Source: Enterococcus_K sp051713825 (GTDB taxonomy: Bacteria; Bacillota; Bacilli; Lactobacillales; Enterococcaceae). From it: DNA of 64,000 nucleotides. Under the pieces are notes generated by a model, which saw only the letters and a program-made list of their open reading frames with translations, ran no database searches and was not told the origin of the DNA. This document shows, in pieces, positions 8,531-17,779 of the stretch (the stretch's first letter is position 1; every line of letters starts with the position of its first letter). The DNA lies in NCBI RefSeq assembly GCF_051713825.1, contig NZ_JBIOQR010000002.1:74097-138096 (forward strand), written 5' to 3'. Position numbers and translations under genes: made by a program.

Positions 8531-9604
8531 TTAATAAGTAGATAATCCTTCAATCAGTTGGGCATCTATCTTGAAGTTCTTCTCTTTTGCCGTTCCTTCC
8601 AGTAATTGGAATAACAATTCAACTGCTTGTTTTCCAACGAGTGTTTCATTTTGTTTGATATGTGTAAACTCTGGTATCCCATATTGAACAAAGGGAGAAT
8701 CGAAACAAATGATTGACAAGTCTTTGCCAATTTTTCTACCAATCTGTTCGGCTGCTATACGGATGATGTTGGCAATCGTGTAGTTTAGAGCAAGGATAGC
8801 TGTGATCTCAGGATATTTCAGCAAGTGTTCTTTGACCTTTTGGACATCTTTATCAGAAATTGTAGGACCGCTAGTCGATAGATCAGATAAGAAATATTTT
8901 TTTGAAAACTGAATACCTGTATCAAAACCAAATTGTGTGACTGCTTGCAATCGTTCTTGTGCAACATTATCGTTCAGTTGAGAAAACATGATCGAAATTG
9001 TTTCGTGCCCGTGGGCTATAAAATGTTGTAACGCAGTGTAGATAGCCGTGGTGTTGTCGGTTACGACGGATGGCTGTTGCAAAACTTGGATGGTTCGATC
9101 AATCATAACGATTGGGAAGTCACTGACGGCCAAGTGAACAAGTTCTTTGTTCACCAAATCTCCGACACGTGGGAGAACAACGATTCCGTCCACCTGAGCT
9201 TCGATTAAATCGTTGACAGCTTTTTCTTCAAGAATATCTTTCTCATGGCTTATTTTAAGAATCATATTTGCTTTTTTTGACAGAGTGCTTTCTATAGAGT
9301 TTAATAACTCAATCCCGTAATGCGCGGTAATCTCAGATAAGATAACACCGATTGAATAAGGTTTTATTTCTGTTGAACTAGCGGGGGTAGGAACTTCGTT
9401 AACGAAGGTTCCTCGGCCTTTTTTTCTTGTAATATAGCCTTCTTCTACTAGAATGGCTAAAGCACGTTTGGTTGTGATGGTACTTACATTATAAGCCTTG
9501 GCCAGTGCTTTCTCAGAAGGGAGGAGGAACTTTTTAGGGTACTCTCCGGAGACTATTTTTTGTTTGATATCTTTATATATTTTTTCATAAAGTGGTGTAC
9601 TCAT
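8531..9604 (-). CDS. GntR-type transcription regulator with sugar-binding domain
   Basis: About 357 residues. Residues 1-70 are a GntR winged helix-turn-helix (LPSEKALAKAYNVSTITTKRA region). The rest is a LacI-type periplasmic-binding-protein fold (PYSIGVILSE near residue 80, ITAILALNYT, LSIICFDSP). This fusion is the AraR-like architecture: DNA binding is released by a sugar effector. It sits between the GH1 gene and the GH2/ABC operon and very likely controls both. I chose ATG at 9604, 8 bases after AGGAG; the GTG at 9613 overlaps that ribosome binding site. The effector is not visible from sequence. Confidence 0.85.
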   Translation of the reverse strand: MSTPLYEKIYKDIKQKIVSGEYPKKFLLPSEKALAKAYNVSTITTKRALAILVEEGYITRKKGRGTFVNEVPTPASSTEIKPYSIGVILSEITAHYGIELLNSIESTLSKKANMILKISHEKDILEEKAVNDLIEAQVDGIVVLPRVGDLVNKELVHLAVSDFPIVMIDRTIQVLQQPSVVTDNTTAIYTALQHFIAHGHETISIMFSQLNDNVAQERLQAVTQFGFDTGIQFSKKYFLSDLSTSGPTISDKDVQKVKEHLLKYPEITAILALNYTIANIIRIAAEQIGRKIGKDLSIICFDSPFVQYGIPEFTHIKQNETLVGKQAVELLFQLLEGTAKEKNFKIDAQLIEGLSTY

Positions 9605-9631
9605 TTTTATCACTCCTAATTTCGTCTACCT

Positions 9632-9667
9632 ATATAGTATATTATTCTATTTATGTGAAAACTGCAA
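9632..9667 (-). promoter_or_regulatory. Promoter of the GntR gene with operator-like motif
   Basis: On the minus strand TTGCAG (9662-9667), 17 bases, then TAATAT (9639-9644). ATATAGTATATTAT (9632-9645, plus strand) covers the -10, as expected for autorepression. Confidence 0.6.
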
Positions 9668-9711
9668 ATAGCTTCTGGTTAATCAAGGTTTTTCGTGATC
9701 TTTATTTTTAA

Positions 9712-9767
9712 ATAGTATAATTATATATAAATAATATATTGACTAACTAATTGTGTTTTGATATATT
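9712..9767 (+). promoter_or_regulatory. Promoter of the GH2/ABC operon and upstream operator-like motif
   Basis: TTGACT (9739-9744), a 17-base gap, then TATATT (9762-9767): a near-consensus sigma-A promoter. A variant of the shared motif, ATAGTATAATTAT (9712-9724), lies just upstream of the -35. Confidence 0.7.
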
Positions 9768-9788
9768 AAAAAAAAGGAGGAATGCTTG

Positions 9789-12746
9789 ATGACTGAACTA
9801 TTTGAAAATCCCAAAGTACAAAGTATCAATCGATATATGAATCGTAGTCACTTTTTTTATTACGCTTCTATGAAGAACGCATTGAGCTATGAAGAAGAGC
9901 ACTCGTTGAACTATCTATCCTTAAATGGAGAGTGGTCACTTTCTTATTGTGATAAGCGAACGAGCAATGATTTTTTGAACGAAGAAATGAAAGCGCAACC
10001 GATTCTAGTGCCAGGTCACTTAGAGCTACAGGGTTATGGATCGCCCATCTATACTAACTTTAACTATCCATTTCCAACAGATCCACCCTTTGTGCCGGAT
10101 GAGAATCCGAGTGCTATTTATCGGAAGCTGTTCGACTTTACGCCGACAAATAACCAGGATCACTTTTTGAAATTTGAAGGGGTCGATTCTTACTTTGAGG
10201 TTTGGCTCAATCATAAATATTTGGGAATGAGTAAGGGAAGTAGGCTTCCTTCTGAATTTAAGATAACTGATGAATTAAAAAGTGGCACCAATGAGCTGTA
10301 TGTAAAAGTGATGAAATGGTCTGACGGCTCTTATATGGAAGACCAAGATATGTGGTGGTTGAGTGGGCTATTTAGAGATGTGTATATTCACTCTCAGCCA
10401 AGCCAACGGTTAGATGACATTTTTGTAACCGCTATTCCTAAAGGAGAAAAAGGTGTAATTGAGATTACGCATACCTTGACGAGTGAAGTAATTGATGCAA
10501 AAGTAGCGCTTTATGATGGGCAGAAGAAATTACTCTCTGAAGACAAAGTGACCTTTACAAAAGGAGCAGCACATACGCAAATAGTTGAAAATATTCGCCC
10601 TTGGACGGCAGAAACACCTAATTTGTATTGGTTAGTAATTAGTCTAGATAATCAGTATTTTTTACCGATTCGGATAGGCTTTCGAGAACTTACACTAACG
10701 AAAACGCTTAATATAAATGGATATCCGCTATTATTCAAAGGCGTTAACAGACATGAATTTCATCCGGATACAGGAAGAGCACTCACCAAAGAAACGATGC
10801 TACAAGATGTTCTTTTAATGAAACAACATAATATCAATGCTGTTCGAACGTCACATTATCCAGCACATCCTTATTTTTATGATTTGTGTGACGAATATGG
10901 GTTATATGTGATAGATGAATGTGATGTTGAAACGCATGGGCTAGGTTCGGCTGGAATTGAAAATCAGTTGGCGAACGATCCTGATTGGCAAGGAGCCTAT
11001 GTTGACAGAGGCAATCGAATGGTTCACAGAGATAAAAATCACCCATCAATTGTTCTATGGTCTTTAGGCAATGAGAGTGGTTTTGGTAAAAACTTTTGTA
11101 AGATGGGGGAAAGCATTCGCGCAATCGATTCTACCCGATTTATTCATTATGAAGGAGACCAAGCACTAGAAATCGCGGACATCTATAGCACCATGTACAC
11201 CAGTATTGATGAACTTAAAAAGAGAGCAGAAACTAATCCAAGCGTTCCTCATATTTTGTGTGAGTTTGCGCATGCTATGGGAAATGGGCCTGGGTCTCTT
11301 AAAGAATACTGGGAAACAGTTGAAACCTATCCATCAATCCAAGGCGGTTTTGTCTGGGAGTGGATTGACCACGGCTTACGTCAGATGAATGAAGATGGCC
11401 AGGAGTATTTTGCTTACGGAGGCGATTTTGGTGAAGTTGTACACGACGGAGAATTTATTATTGATGGCCTATTAACACCAGATAGACGTCCAAGTCCAGG
11501 ATTATTAGAGTATAAAAAAATTATCGAGCCGTTTAAACTGTCTCATACTAAAAATGTGATTTTTATCCAAGACGTGAATACATTTGAACTACCAGAGCCA
11601 CTTGTTTTACAGTGGGAAGTGGTTTCTGAAAAAGGTCAATTAATTACTGGAGAGGTTCCTAAAAATAATTGGATGAGTCTAAAAACTGCATACTATAGTG
11701 TTGATTTATCTAGTGAGTTAAAGAATCTGCCACAAGAAGAATCGCTCATTTTAAACTTCTCTGTTTCATTAGCAGAACAGGCAAAATGGGGCGTTCAGGG
11801 ACATGTCTTAGCTTACGGACAAGATGTTTTACAGAAGAAAACGAGCAGCCTAGCTAAAACACCAAGCTCTTCATTATTAGTGAAAGAGGTTGGAGAAAAA
11901 ACTTCGGTTGAAGTAGGAAATAAAGTTTTCGAATTCAATACCTATACCGGATTTTTAGAGCAAATTAATGTCGATCAGGAAGAGCTCCTAGAAACACCTG
12001 TAAGTATGGATTTTTGGCGGGCACCAATTAACAATGACATGAATATTGTGCATGATTGGCGAAAAAGTCGGATTCACCAGTTAACTAGTAAACTGAAAAC
12101 CTATGAAATTCAAACATTTAAAGACTATGTGAAAATTGACATTCATTCTAGAATTGCACCCCCTGTATTGCGTTGGGGAATCAATATGCACTATACCTAC
12201 ATGATTTCAAATACAGGTAGTCTTACGATTCGAGTGGTGGGTGTACCAGAATATGATTATCCAGAGACGTTACCTAGGATTGGACTTACTTTTAGGTGGA
12301 AAGAGTCACCAAAGACGATTTCGTGGTTAGGTCGTGGCCCAGGAGAATCCTATAACGATAGCAAAGAGCATACTTTATTTGGTTGGTATTCACACTCGTT
12401 AGAGGAAATGAATTTTGACTACACTGTGCCACAAGAAAGTGGGAGTCGTTCTGATACAGAAAATTGTCAATTGTTATCGGAACATATGAAGATTCATATT
12501 ACTGGAGAGTCCCCTTTTATCTTTTCAATTTTGCCATACGAAGTAGATGATATTGAAAACTGCAAGCACGCCGCGGATTTGCTTCGTTATAAAAAGGAGT
12601 ATGCTATTTTCCATTACGATTGGCGACAACATGGGCTTGGAAGTGCTAGTTGTGGTCCCAATCCTCTTGAAAAATATAAATTAAAAACAGAGCCATTTGA
12701 ATTCTCCATGGAGTTGTTCATTGAATCACTCTATGAGAAAAAATAA
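9789..12746 (+). CDS. lacZ: GH2 beta-galactosidase, LacZ type
   Basis: A cytoplasmic exo-glycosidase of 985 residues, close to the usual LacZ length. Domain order is jelly roll (about 1-215), Ig-like (216-320), TIM barrel (about 325-620), a second Ig-like domain, then the small-chain-type beta-sandwich to the end. The acid/base is Glu429 in GNESGFGKN, and the nucleophile is Glu492 in ILCEFAHAMGN. I chose ATG at 9789, 8 bases after AAGGAGG; a TTG directly before it is less likely. It is the first gene of an operon with a sugar ABC importer and probably cleaves the imported, unphosphorylated oligosaccharide. True substrate could be lactose, a galacto-oligosaccharide or another beta-galactoside. 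Confidence 0.88.
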   Translation: MTELFENPKVQSINRYMNRSHFFYYASMKNALSYEEEHSLNYLSLNGEWSLSYCDKRTSNDFLNEEMKAQPILVPGHLELQGYGSPIYTNFNYPFPTDPPFVPDENPSAIYRKLFDFTPTNNQDHFLKFEGVDSYFEVWLNHKYLGMSKGSRLPSEFKITDELKSGTNELYVKVMKWSDGSYMEDQDMWWLSGLFRDVYIHSQPSQRLDDIFVTAIPKGEKGVIEITHTLTSEVIDAKVALYDGQKKLLSEDKVTFTKGAAHTQIVENIRPWTAETPNLYWLVISLDNQYFLPIRIGFRELTLTKTLNINGYPLLFKGVNRHEFHPDTGRALTKETMLQDVLLMKQHNINAVRTSHYPAHPYFYDLCDEYGLYVIDECDVETHGLGSAGIENQLANDPDWQGAYVDRGNRMVHRDKNHPSIVLWSLGNESGFGKNFCKMGESIRAIDSTRFIHYEGDQALEIADIYSTMYTSIDELKKRAETNPSVPHILCEFAHAMGNGPGSLKEYWETVETYPSIQGGFVWEWIDHGLRQMNEDGQEYFAYGGDFGEVVHDGEFIIDGLLTPDRRPSPGLLEYKKIIEPFKLSHTKNVIFIQDVNTFELPEPLVLQWEVVSEKGQLITGEVPKNNWMSLKTAYYSVDLSSELKNLPQEESLILNFSVSLAEQAKWGVQGHVLAYGQDVLQKKTSSLAKTPSSSLLVKEVGEKTSVEVGNKVFEFNTYTGFLEQINVDQEELLETPVSMDFWRAPINNDMNIVHDWRKSRIHQLTSKLKTYEIQTFKDYVKIDIHSRIAPPVLRWGINMHYTYMISNTGSLTIRVVGVPEYDYPETLPRIGLTFRWKESPKTISWLGRGPGESYNDSKEHTLFGWYSHSLEEMNFDYTVPQESGSRSDTENCQLLSEHMKIHITGESPFIFSILPYEVDDIENCKHAADLLRYKKEYAIFHYDWRQHGLGSASCGPNPLEKYKLKTEPFEFSMELFIESLYEKK

Positions 12747-12767
12747 ATTAACACAAGGAGATAAAAG

Positions 12768-14012
12768 ATGAAAAAGCGAGTACTAGTAATATTGTTGTCG
12801 GCATTAGGTCTATTTGTTACAGGTTGTGGTTCCAGTAGCGCCAAAGATGACGGAAAAGTCAACTTAACTATTTGGTATTATCAAAATTCTATGAGTGATA
12901 ATGTGATTAGTGGTGCCAAAGAAGAGTTTTCTGATTATAATCTAGAATTCAAAAAGTTACCTTCAGACGGTTACGAAACAAAAATTGATACGTCACTTAA
13001 TTCAGGAAATGGTCCAGATATAGCTATGATGTTCTCAATGACTCCTTATTATAAATATAGTGATAAGTTTATTAACTTATTAGATTATGATGCAGAAAGT
13101 AAGAAAAAAGATTACTTAGATTGGAAATGGGACTTGGGTACAACTCCAGATGGTAAGGCTTTAATTGCTATGCCAGTTGATATTGGTCCAATGGGCTTGT
13201 TTTACCGAGAAGATATCTTTAAAGAAGCTGGATTACCAAATACTCCTGAAGAAGTCAGCAAACAAATAAATGATTGGGATACGTACTTTGCAGCAGCGAA
13301 GCAAGTGAAAGAAAAAACAGATGCGTACATGTTTGATAGTGCTTTATCTATTTTTAACACAGCCTATCTACAACAAGATAAGTTTAACTATGATCGAGAT
13401 GGCAAACTGATTGTTGATGATGGTCATATAAAGAAGGTTTGGGATTTAGCGATTAAAGCAATTGATGAAGGACTAACGGCCAAAGTTCCTAGCGGTAGCG
13501 CGGAATGGGCCCCAGCAATGAACTCAAATAAGATAGCGTCCATGCCTGGTGCTTCTTGGCAACGAACAAACGTTAGTGATGCCGCCCCTGATACAAGTGG
13601 CAAATGGCGTGTGGCAATGATTCCTGGAGGATCTGCAAACTATGGCGGTTCGTTTATGAGTGCTTTTAAAGCAAGCAAACATCCAAAAGAAGCAGTAGAA
13701 GTGCTCAACTATTTGGTGTCAATAAAGAGTCAAGAGAAAAACTATAGCGACTTGAATATTTACCCAAGTACACCTGCGCTTTACTCTGAAAAAGTCATGG
13801 ATCAGCCTGAAGAATTTTTTGGTGGTCAGAATACAAATGAATATTTGTCTAAATCTGCAGAAGCAATCAAGACCGTGTATGTAGATCCACGTGAAGCAGC
13901 AACGCTTGATGCGATTGTTTCTCAATTAAAGCTAGTTGAATCGCAAGGGAAAAATTCAGATGATGCATGGAAAGATGCCGTTTCTGAAGCAACCAGTGTA
14001 TCTGAACAGTAA
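12768..14012 (+). CDS. ABC sugar transporter, solute-binding lipoprotein
   Basis: A family 1 extracellular solute-binding protein of 414 residues. It starts with a lipoprotein signal and lipobox VTGC, so it is lipid-anchored outside the membrane. The mature chain shows family features: LTIWYYQN near the start, DIAMMFS, and the PVDIGPMGLFYREDIF segment where the hinge and ligand site begin. It follows the GH2 gene by 21 bases with RBS AAGGAG and precedes two permeases. The ATPase is not in this operon, so a shared MsmX-type ATPase encoded elsewhere is likely. Confidence 0.88.
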   Translation: MKKRVLVILLSALGLFVTGCGSSSAKDDGKVNLTIWYYQNSMSDNVISGAKEEFSDYNLEFKKLPSDGYETKIDTSLNSGNGPDIAMMFSMTPYYKYSDKFINLLDYDAESKKKDYLDWKWDLGTTPDGKALIAMPVDIGPMGLFYREDIFKEAGLPNTPEEVSKQINDWDTYFAAAKQVKEKTDAYMFDSALSIFNTAYLQQDKFNYDRDGKLIVDDGHIKKVWDLAIKAIDEGLTAKVPSGSAEWAPAMNSNKIASMPGASWQRTNVSDAAPDTSGKWRVAMIPGGSANYGGSFMSAFKASKHPKEAVEVLNYLVSIKSQEKNYSDLNIYPSTPALYSEKVMDQPEEFFGGQNTNEYLSKSAEAIKTVYVDPREAATLDAIVSQLKLVESQGKNSDDAWKDAVSEATSVSEQ

Positions 14013-14027
14013 AAAAGTTGAAATAAT

Positions 14028-14053
14028 CCCTCTCTGAGATTTCTTGGAGAGGG
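14028..14053 (+). other. mRNA hairpin between binding protein and permease
   Basis: CCCTCTC pairs with GAGAGGG across a 12-base loop, with no T-run after it. A hairpin here commonly stabilises the binding-protein mRNA so that more of it is made than permease. It overlaps the ribosome binding site region of the permease gene. Confidence 0.55.
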
Positions 14054-14070
14054 GGTGAAAGGAATTAACT

Positions 14071-14982
14071 ATGAATAAAAAACAAAAGAGAAGCAGCGTT
14101 TCAAAAAGCCAAGAGCGAACAGCCTACGTCTTTATATCTCCATTCTATTTATTATTTATAGCATTTAGTTTAATTCCTATTATTTTCTCGTTTGTTTTAG
14201 CACTTAGCAAATGGGATGGAATTGGAAATTTCCAGTATATCGGATTTGAGAACTTTTCGAGAATGCTACAAGATATGAATTTTTGGCGTTCTATTTGGAA
14301 TACCTTAATTATCTGGGTTATGTCGACAGTCCCTCAGCTTGTCTTTGCGTTAGGACTGGCTTATATCACGAATTTAAAAATCATCAAACACAAGTCTTTT
14401 TATAAGATTGCTTATTTTTTACCTTACATCACCTCTGTGGTGGCAGTTGCACTTATCTTTAGCTCGTTATTTGGAACAGACTATGGATTGATTAATGCGT
14501 TTTTGAAGCTCATTCATTTGGAGCCTAAAGGGTGGATGAATGATCCTATGTTGGTTCGAGTGGTTCTTTCGTTAATGGTTATGTGGCGTTTTACTGGTTA
14601 TAACATGGTTATCTATTTGGCTGGGTTACAAAAAATCCCATTAGATCTATATGAAGCAAGCACGATTGATGGTGCTTCTACATTTCAAACGTTCAGACAT
14701 ATTATCGTTCCGTTGATGAAACCAATTATCTTCTTTACAGTCATTATGTCTACTATTGGGGGACTCCAGATTTTCACTGAACCTCAAGTATTATTAGGAA
14801 CAAACTCTTCACCAGAAGGTGGCGGCATGACCTTAGTGTTATATTTGTATAATCAAGCCTTCTTAAAACGAAACTTTGGTTATGGTGCAGCATTATCGTG
14901 GGGATTAGTTGTCTTGATTGGCTTTTTCTCAGCGCTTAATGCCATTGTGATTAATGGTCGAAAGAAAAAAGAACTAGAATAA
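14071..14982 (+). CDS. ABC sugar transporter permease (MalF type)
   Basis: An integral membrane permease of 303 residues with six predicted helices. The first helix is near residues 20-45 (YVFISPFYLL). The EAA loop is seen as EASTIDGASTFQTFRHIIVPLMKP near residue 210 and contacts the ATPase; conserved Gly is present. It forms the heterodimeric channel with the next gene. Length is normal. The start ATG follows GGGGTGAAAGGA. Confidence 0.88.
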   Translation: MNKKQKRSSVSKSQERTAYVFISPFYLLFIAFSLIPIIFSFVLALSKWDGIGNFQYIGFENFSRMLQDMNFWRSIWNTLIIWVMSTVPQLVFALGLAYITNLKIIKHKSFYKIAYFLPYITSVVAVALIFSSLFGTDYGLINAFLKLIHLEPKGWMNDPMLVRVVLSLMVMWRFTGYNMVIYLAGLQKIPLDLYEASTIDGASTFQTFRHIIVPLMKPIIFFTVIMSTIGGLQIFTEPQVLLGTNSSPEGGGMTLVLYLYNQAFLKRNFGYGAALSWGLVVLIGFFSALNAIVINGRKKKELE

Positions 14983-15016
14983 TCAAACGTGTTTGTTGAA
15001 AGGAATGTGGCAAAAA

Positions 15017-15844
15017 ATGAAGCGAGAGACTCCGATGAAGCTCTTATTTAATTTTATTCTACTAATTGGTGTATTTATCTCGATAGTACCCTTTTATTGG
15101 ATGATTGTAATGGCTACCAGAAATACGAACGAAGTGCTGACGTTCCCTCCTAATTTGGTTCCTGGAGGAGAGCTGCTAGGGCATATTAAAACAGTATTTG
15201 AAACGACTAATTTTGTAGGAGCTTTTAAAAATACAACGTTATTGGCAGTGACCAATACGACTCTTATCCTCTTTTTTGATTCTTTGGCGGGGTTTGCCTT
15301 TGCAAAGTATAAATTTAGAGGGAAAAAACTATTGTTCTCTATCCTGATGGCAACCATGATGATTCCAGGACAATTAACATTGGTTCCTTCATACTCGATT
15401 ATGGATAAACTTGGCTGGATAAATTCTTACAAAGCTTTGATTATTCCTGGGATGGCTAATGCATTTGGGATTTTTTGGATTAAACAATATGCAGAAGATG
15501 CTATTCCGGATAGCTTAATTGAATCAGCCTACATCGATGGGGCAAGTAATTTTCGGATTTATAGAAGTATTGTCTTACCGATTCTTCGTCCGTCACTAGC
15601 GTTTTTAGGTATTTATACATTCATGGGTACCTGGAATGACTATATGTGGCCATTAATTGTTTTAAATGACCAATCCAAATTTACATTGATGTTGGAGTTG
15701 GCACAATTGAAAGGCTTATATTCGGTGGATTATTCGTTAGTAATGGCCGGAACTTTATTAGCCACCATTCCGTTATTAGTTATTTTTCTTTTTGGAAGTA
15801 AGCAACTAATCGCTGGATTGACGGCTGGTGCAGTCAAAGACTAA
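15017..15844 (+). CDS. ABC sugar transporter permease (MalG type)
   Basis: The second permease of the importer, about 275 residues with six helices. The EAA loop reads ESAYIDGASNFRIYRSI near residue 170. The start is uncertain: TTG at 14993, ATG at 15005 or ATG at 15017. I prefer 15017 because AAAGGA then lies 12 bases upstream and the product starts MKRETPMK before the first helix, like its relatives. It lies 34 bases after the MalF-type gene and is followed at 16 bases by the DUF624 gene. Confidence 0.85.
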   Translation: MKRETPMKLLFNFILLIGVFISIVPFYWMIVMATRNTNEVLTFPPNLVPGGELLGHIKTVFETTNFVGAFKNTTLLAVTNTTLILFFDSLAGFAFAKYKFRGKKLLFSILMATMMIPGQLTLVPSYSIMDKLGWINSYKALIIPGMANAFGIFWIKQYAEDAIPDSLIESAYIDGASNFRIYRSIVLPILRPSLAFLGIYTFMGTWNDYMWPLIVLNDQSKFTLMLELAQLKGLYSVDYSLVMAGTLLATIPLLVIFLFGSKQLIAGLTAGAVKD

Positions 15845-15860
15845 AAAGAGGAGGCAGTCT

Positions 15861-16442
15861 ATGTTTCCATCAGATGAAACAAAGTTAAACAAAGCAGCAG
15901 ATTATATAATCCTTGGAGGTTTAATTCTTTTATTCAGTCTCCCCTTATTCACGATTATGCCTGTGTATATAGCTGTTCTAGGTCTATATCTCCAAAAAAA
16001 TGATGATCGGATTTATGTAGCTTTTTTTGAAAATTTAAAAAAGTTTTTTTTTAAAGGGTTGTTGCTAGAGAGCCTGTTAATTTTCTCAATGCTTATTTAC
16101 TATTTAAATGCCTCTCTAGAACCGCTACTTCAAAAAAACTGGTATGTCCTTCTTAGGGGAGCGAGTACTTTTTATCTACTTTTAATCCTTTTTGCTGTGT
16201 TGCAAGCAACTATCGGAATGTATTTGGGTTTTCCAAAACTTAACCGCGCATTACTGAGTAAGTGTTTAGCTTTAAGTTTGATTCGGTTGCCGCAAATGTG
16301 CTTGCTAACCTTTCTACTACTAGGGGCACTTGTTGTCCTAACAAAGTTCCCTTTTATGTTACTATTTGTTCCAATCGGACTTGGTTTTTTCCACACCAAG
16401 CTAGTCTATCCTGGATGGAAAAAATACGGTCTTACTAAGTGA
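15861..16442 (+). CDS. DUF624 (YesL-like) membrane protein
   Basis: A 193-residue protein with about five hydrophobic segments and the N-terminal PSDETKLNKAADYIILGG typical of YesL-like DUF624 proteins. These are usually found inside sugar ABC operons, as here; their function is not known, and an accessory role in the transporter is an inference. ATG at 15861 is 10 bases after GAGGAGG. No truncation is seen. Confidence 0.8.
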   Translation: MFPSDETKLNKAADYIILGGLILLFSLPLFTIMPVYIAVLGLYLQKNDDRIYVAFFENLKKFFFKGLLLESLLIFSMLIYYLNASLEPLLQKNWYVLLRGASTFYLLLILFAVLQATIGMYLGFPKLNRALLSKCLALSLIRLPQMCLLTFLLLGALVVLTKFPFMLLFVPIGLGFFHTKLVYPGWKKYGLTK

Positions 16443-16455
16443 AAGAAGAGATTTA

Positions 16456-17592
16456 ATGACTGATACAAGCAAAAACCAAATATTATTACACTATAAAGAC
16501 GAATATGATAAGTTTCGTGGAGCAACCAATCCACCGATTTATCAATCCTCACTGTTTATTCAAGAAACAAGCTCTAACCATATAGAAGATGAGGGGTATG
16601 TCTATACACGAATTAGTAATCCTACAACAGCCGTTGCTGAAGAAAAGCTAGCCGCCTTGGAAAACGGAGAACGTGCCTTATGTTTTTCTTCAGGTATGGG
16701 TGCTATTTCCTCAGGGATTATGCATTTTATTCAAAAAGATAGTCATGTGATTTGTATTGAAACAGCATATGGTCCTGTACGAAATTTTTTAGTTAACTAT
16801 CTTAAGAAATTTGGTGTGGAGATTACATTTGTCACTGGAAATAATTTAGAAGAAATAGAACATGCTATGACTGAACAGACAAGTTTAGTCTATCTTGAAA
16901 GTCCATCAAGTTTTATCTATACCGTTCAAGATTTGTCTGAGGTAGCGAAAATGTGTAAAAAAAGAGGGATTGCGACCATCGTCGATAACTCGTATGCAAC
17001 CCCTATTTTTCAAAATCCTTTAGATTATGGCATTGATTTAGTAGTCCATTCAGCCTCCAAATTTTTAGGTGGTCACAGCGATATTTTGGGTGGCGTGTTA
17101 ATTGGTAGAGCAGAGATAGTTGATCCTATGATAGAAGGCGAGCGAGCGTTGTTTGGTGCTGTGATGGATCCACATCAAGCTTGGTTACTAATTCGAGGGA
17201 TGCGAACGCTAGATTTACGTTTGATGAAACATCAGGAAACAGCTTTAACTGTTGCTAAATTTTTAGAACAACAAAAAAAAGTAGCACGAGTCTTTTATTT
17301 AGGGTTAGAAAGTCATCCACAATATGAATTAGGTAAAAAACAGTTATCAGGCACCTCTAGTCTGATCAGCATCGTGTTGGATTATCCTGAAGAAATAATT
17401 AATCAGTTTATAGGCAAACTGCACTATTTTCAACATGGTGTGAGTTGGGGTGGCTATGAGAGTTTAATTGCCAAAGTAACGGTCGATAAAACTCAGCCTG
17501 GTGTTCCCGATAATTTGCTTCGAATTCATGTTGGGTTAGAGGATGCCGATTTACTCATTAATGATTTGAAACAAGCACTGGAAATACTGTAA
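16456..17592 (+). CDS. Cystathionine gamma-synthase / gamma-lyase family PLP enzyme
   Basis: A cytoplasmic PLP-dependent enzyme of the Cys/Met metabolism family, 378 residues, normal length. Family landmarks are YTRISNPT near residue 50, the PLP phosphate-binding FSSGMGAISS, and the PLP lysine Lys202 in SASKFLGGHSD. It acts in transsulfuration or cleaves methionine or cystathionine; motifs alone do not separate these. It follows the DUF624 gene by 13 bases, with the same strand and no terminator between, so it appears to be the last gene of the sugar operon. That link is unusual. Confidence 0.85.
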   Translation: MTDTSKNQILLHYKDEYDKFRGATNPPIYQSSLFIQETSSNHIEDEGYVYTRISNPTTAVAEEKLAALENGERALCFSSGMGAISSGIMHFIQKDSHVICIETAYGPVRNFLVNYLKKFGVEITFVTGNNLEEIEHAMTEQTSLVYLESPSSFIYTVQDLSEVAKMCKKRGIATIVDNSYATPIFQNPLDYGIDLVVHSASKFLGGHSDILGGVLIGRAEIVDPMIEGERALFGAVMDPHQAWLLIRGMRTLDLRLMKHQETALTVAKFLEQQKKVARVFYLGLESHPQYELGKKQLSGTSSLISIVLDYPEEIINQFIGKLHYFQHGVSWGGYESLIAKVTVDKTQPGVPDNLLRIHVGLEDADLLINDLKQALEIL

Positions 17593-17633
17593 CTAGGCTG
17601 TCTAAGGATTATAGCCTTACTTTTCAGGCAACA

Positions 17634-17690
17634 AAAAAACAGCTTACAAAGTCAGATGAAAAATCTGATTTTTGTAGACTTGTTTTTTTA
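17634..17690. terminator. Terminator of the GH2/ABC/PLP operon
   Basis: AACAGCTTACAAAGTCAGAT pairs imperfectly with ATCTGATTTTTGTAGACTTGTT, followed by TTTTTTT. A-run on the other side. Confidence 0.85.
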
Positions 17691-17779
17691 TCCAAAAGTA
17701 ATCCAGTCTTTTCTTTTCACAAGAATCTGTTATATACTAGGTAATAGTGAGTAATCGTTTGTGAGGTGAGAAAATTAAA

